Assembly: GCA_000752215.1 (NCBI GenBank)
Contig: CCFG01000014.1
Location: forward strand, 1 to 64,000
DNA: 64,000 nt
Source: a bacterium MS4
Lineage (GTDB): Bacteria; Bacillota; Clostridia; Oscillospirales; Acutalibacteraceae
Direction of reading: 5' to 3'
A program made the translations under genes and the position numbers. Below the pieces are notes generated by a model. The model made no database searches and was not told where the DNA came from. It was given only the letters and a program-made list of their open reading frames with translations. Positions 61,900-64,000 of this stretch are shown one piece after another; position 1 is the first letter of the stretch, and every line of letters begins with the position of its first letter.

Positions 61900-64000
61900 A
61901 TGCTCCAATATGACCGACAAATAACCATCAGCGCCGCCGGCAGCCGCAACGCGACCCGCTGGCCCGCGCAGGCCCTATACATATCTGATCTGTACGATAA
62001 GCTCCGCACCTCGCTGCGCAGTACCGAAACCCTCACGGCCTACCTGCGGCTGAATAAACCCCAGCAGGATAGCCTGAAGGACGTCGGCGGGTTCGTGGGT
62101 GGCATCGTCCATGGCGGCGGCCGGCGCAAGGGTAACGCTATCGACGGACGCGATATCCTCACCCTCGACCTTGACCACATCCCCGCCGGCGGGACAGACG
62201 ACGTACTGCGCCGGGTGGACGGGCTCGGCTGCGGGTATGCAGTATACTCCACCCGCAAGCACTCCCCGGACGTCCCCCGTCTGCGCATCATTCTGCCACT
62301 GGACCGCACAGTCACCGCAGACGAATATGAACCGATTGCCCGGATGGCCGCGAAGCTGATCGGTATTGAAATGTGCGACCCGTCCACCTTCGAGCCGTCG
62401 CGGCTCATGTACTGGCCGTCCTGCTGCTCTGATAGTCAATTTGTTTACACCTACGGAGATAAGCCGTTTCTCTCCGCTGACGGCGTACTCGGGCTGTATC
62501 CTGACTGGCACGACTATACCGCTTGGCCACAGGTGCCGGGCATCCAGGACGCACACAAGCGCCTTGCAGCCAAACAGGGCGACCCGACGCAGAAAAGCGG
62601 AGTGGTCGGTGCATTCTGCCGTACATACAACGTTTACGCTACTATGGACAAATTCCTGCCAAGCATCTATGAGCCGGTGGACAACGGGTCCGACCGTTAC
62701 ACCTTCACCGGCGGAAGCACGACCGGCGGCGCGGTGGTGTACGACGATGGCAACTTCATATTCAGCCACCACGCCACCGATCCTGCGGGCGGGAAGCTCT
62801 GCAACGCCTTTGACCTGGTCCGCTACCACCTGTTCGCCGACAAAGACGACACGGTACAGCCGGGCACCCCGACCAACCGGCTACCGTCCTATACGGCTAT
62901 GTGTGAGCTGGCCGTAGCGGACGCCGGAGTCGCAGCATTGCTTAACCGAGAGCGCTACGAAGAAGCGACGAAAGATTTCACCGCGTCGGAAGAATTGGAC
63001 ACCGCACCCGAGGATTGGATGAAGCTGCTGCAGGTGAGCCCGCAGACAGGCGTTCCCGCAAAGACGGCAGACAACGTGCTGGTCATCCTCGAAAACGATC
63101 CGCTGCTGAAAGGCAGAATCCTCTATGATGAATTCGCCAAAAGGGGTATTGTCTCGGAGACCATGCCATGGGACCTAACCCATCCCGGATTTCGTGTCTG
63201 GAACGACAACGACGACAAGGGTGCCCGCTGGTACATGGAGAAAATCTATAACATTACTGGCAGGGACAAGGTCACCGACGCACTCGGCCTTTGTGGAAAT
63301 AACCATGCATATAACGAGGTCAAGGACTATCTGAACAGTCTTTCATGGGACGGGGTTCCACGGCTGGATACTCTTTTCATTGACTACCTGGGTGCAGCTG
63401 ATACGCCTTATGTCCGTGCCGTTGCCCGTAAATCCTTCACTGCCGCCGTAGCCCGCGCTTTGGACTCCGGATGCAAATACGATACAATGCCTATTCTGAC
63501 GGGCCCGCAGGGCCTCGGGAAATCTACTCTGCTCAATAAGATGGGCCGCAAGTGGTTCACGGACGGCCTGAAAACCTTCGAAGGAAAAGAAGCTTGCGAG
63601 CTGATCCAAGGTGTCTGGATCGTTGAGATAGGCGAACTGGAAGCCTTTAATAAATCAGAAGTCGGACGGATTAAGCAATTCCTCAGCCAGCGCATAGACC
63701 GGTTCCGCGCGGCCTATGGCCGGCATGTGCAGGAGTGCCCGCGGTGCTGCGTGTTCTTCGGCACGTCTAATAATGGTGAATACCTGCGGGACCCAACTGG
63801 CGGCCGGCGGTTCTGGCCGGTTGATCTGGCGGTCATGCAGCCAACAAAAAGCGTATTCAAAGACCTTGATGACGAAATAGACCAGCTATGGGCAGAAGCA
63901 GTTACCCGCTGGAAACTCGGGGAGCCCCTTTATTTATCCGGTGAGCTGGAAGCCGCTGCAAAGGAAGAACAGGAGAGCCACCGGGAACACAGTACCCGTG
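61900..64000 (+). CDS. PrimPol-VapE primase/helicase (partial, no stop in window)
   Basis: Open for 700 codons from ATG 61900 (AAGGAGG upstream) to the edge. The N-terminal archaeo-eukaryotic primase domain shows ILTLDLDHIP (DxD), YSTRKHSP (sxH) and RLRIILPL. The C-terminal virulence-associated E (VapE) ATPase has Walker A LTGPQGLGKSTLLNK (P-loop near 535-543), IVEIGELEAF as Walker B, and FFGTSNNGEYLRDPTGGRRF. The two together would prime and unwind the element's origin, working with the polymerase upstream. Confidence 0.92.
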   Translation, partial: MLQYDRQITISAAGSRNATRWPAQALYISDLYDKLRTSLRSTETLTAYLRLNKPQQDSLKDVGGFVGGIVHGGGRRKGNAIDGRDILTLDLDHIPAGGTDDVLRRVDGLGCGYAVYSTRKHSPDVPRLRIILPLDRTVTADEYEPIARMAAKLIGIEMCDPSTFEPSRLMYWPSCCSDSQFVYTYGDKPFLSADGVLGLYPDWHDYTAWPQVPGIQDAHKRLAAKQGDPTQKSGVVGAFCRTYNVYATMDKFLPSIYEPVDNGSDRYTFTGGSTTGGAVVYDDGNFIFSHHATDPAGGKLCNAFDLVRYHLFADKDDTVQPGTPTNRLPSYTAMCELAVADAGVAALLNRERYEEATKDFTASEELDTAPEDWMKLLQVSPQTGVPAKTADNVLVILENDPLLKGRILYDEFAKRGIVSETMPWDLTHPGFRVWNDNDDKGARWYMEKIYNITGRDKVTDALGLCGNNHAYNEVKDYLNSLSWDGVPRLDTLFIDYLGAADTPYVRAVARKSFTAAVARALDSGCKYDTMPILTGPQGLGKSTLLNKMGRKWFTDGLKTFEGKEACELIQGVWIVEIGELEAFNKSEVGRIKQFLSQRIDRFRAAYGRHVQECPRCCVFFGTSNNGEYLRDPTGGRRFWPVDLAVMQPTKSVFKDLDDEIDQLWAEAVTRWKLGEPLYLSGELEAAAKEEQESHREHSTR

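Larger units (their letters stand above)
49505..64000. mobile_element. prophage or related integrated element (partial, runs off the window)
   Basis: Starts at the 3' end of tRNA-Leu (or within the tRNA duplication). It contains a serine recombinase, a repressor/Cro-like switch, and an early replication module (DUF2800, DUF2815, family A polymerase, PrimPol-VapE) in the order seen in many clostridial prophages. The right end and structural genes are outside the window, so phage versus phage-derived ICE cannot be settled. Confidence 0.9.

Noticed and set aside
1-64000. CRISPR array
   Set aside because: No regularly spaced short direct repeats were seen in any intergenic stretch.

Overview
The window reads as chromosome of an anaerobic, spore-forming Firmicute of class Clostridia, most likely in or near the Oscillospirales (inference from gene content). 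It carries the sporulation operon spoIIAA-spoIIAB-sigF, a complete Rnf complex (rnfCDGEAB) with its flavin transferase apbE, a radical-type 2-hydroxyacyl-CoA dehydratase activase system, and clostridial-type transport and housekeeping genes.

Region 1 (1-19.6 kb). The left edge is the leader of an rRNA operon reading off the window on the minus strand, with two clear promoters and apparently the first bases of 16S rRNA. Then come metA, the spoIIA operon, folC, valS, a LURP-one protein, a DUF3810 protein, a PASTA pseudokinase, yebC, a flavodoxin-like reductase, the two-gene dehydratase/activase unit with mscL, a beta-CASP metallo-hydrolase and exonuclease III. Region 2 (19.8-23.7 kb) holds a cyclophilin, an ABC exporter and a ccdA/TlpA-type thioredoxin pair.

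Region 3 (23.9-34.9 kb) is a minus-strand nucleoside regulon of 11 genes: a LacI-family regulator, deoB, deoD, a nucleoside lipoprotein and its ABC transporter (nupN-O-P-Q), deoC, cdd, a HAD phosphatase and pdp. Together they bind and import nucleosides, deaminate cytidine, split off the base and carry (deoxy)ribose-1-phosphate to glycolysis. A perfect LacI-type palindrome lies at the start site of the regulator's own promoter. Region 4 (35-49.1 kb) has corA, metNIQ, trmB, a YbaK-family deacylase, a PAS/GGDEF diguanylate cyclase, apbE and the Rnf operon. Five copies of a palindromic intergenic repeat are scattered through regions 1-4.

Region 5 (49.2 kb to the end) is a prophage or related integrated element that continues past the window. 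It starts at a tRNA-Leu(CAA) gene with a broken 5' half copy 200 bp upstream. It has a large serine recombinase whose frame runs antisense through the tRNA, a candidate 80-nt small RNA, a lipoprotein, an ImmA/repressor/Cro-like switch with repeated operators, and an early operon of tiny genes. The operon includes a PAPS-reductase-like PP-loop protein, a Cas4/RecB-like DUF2800 nuclease, a DUF2815 protein, a family A DNA polymerase and a PrimPol-VapE protein cut by the window end. Two minus-strand insertions inside the rightward operon look like accessory (moron) genes.
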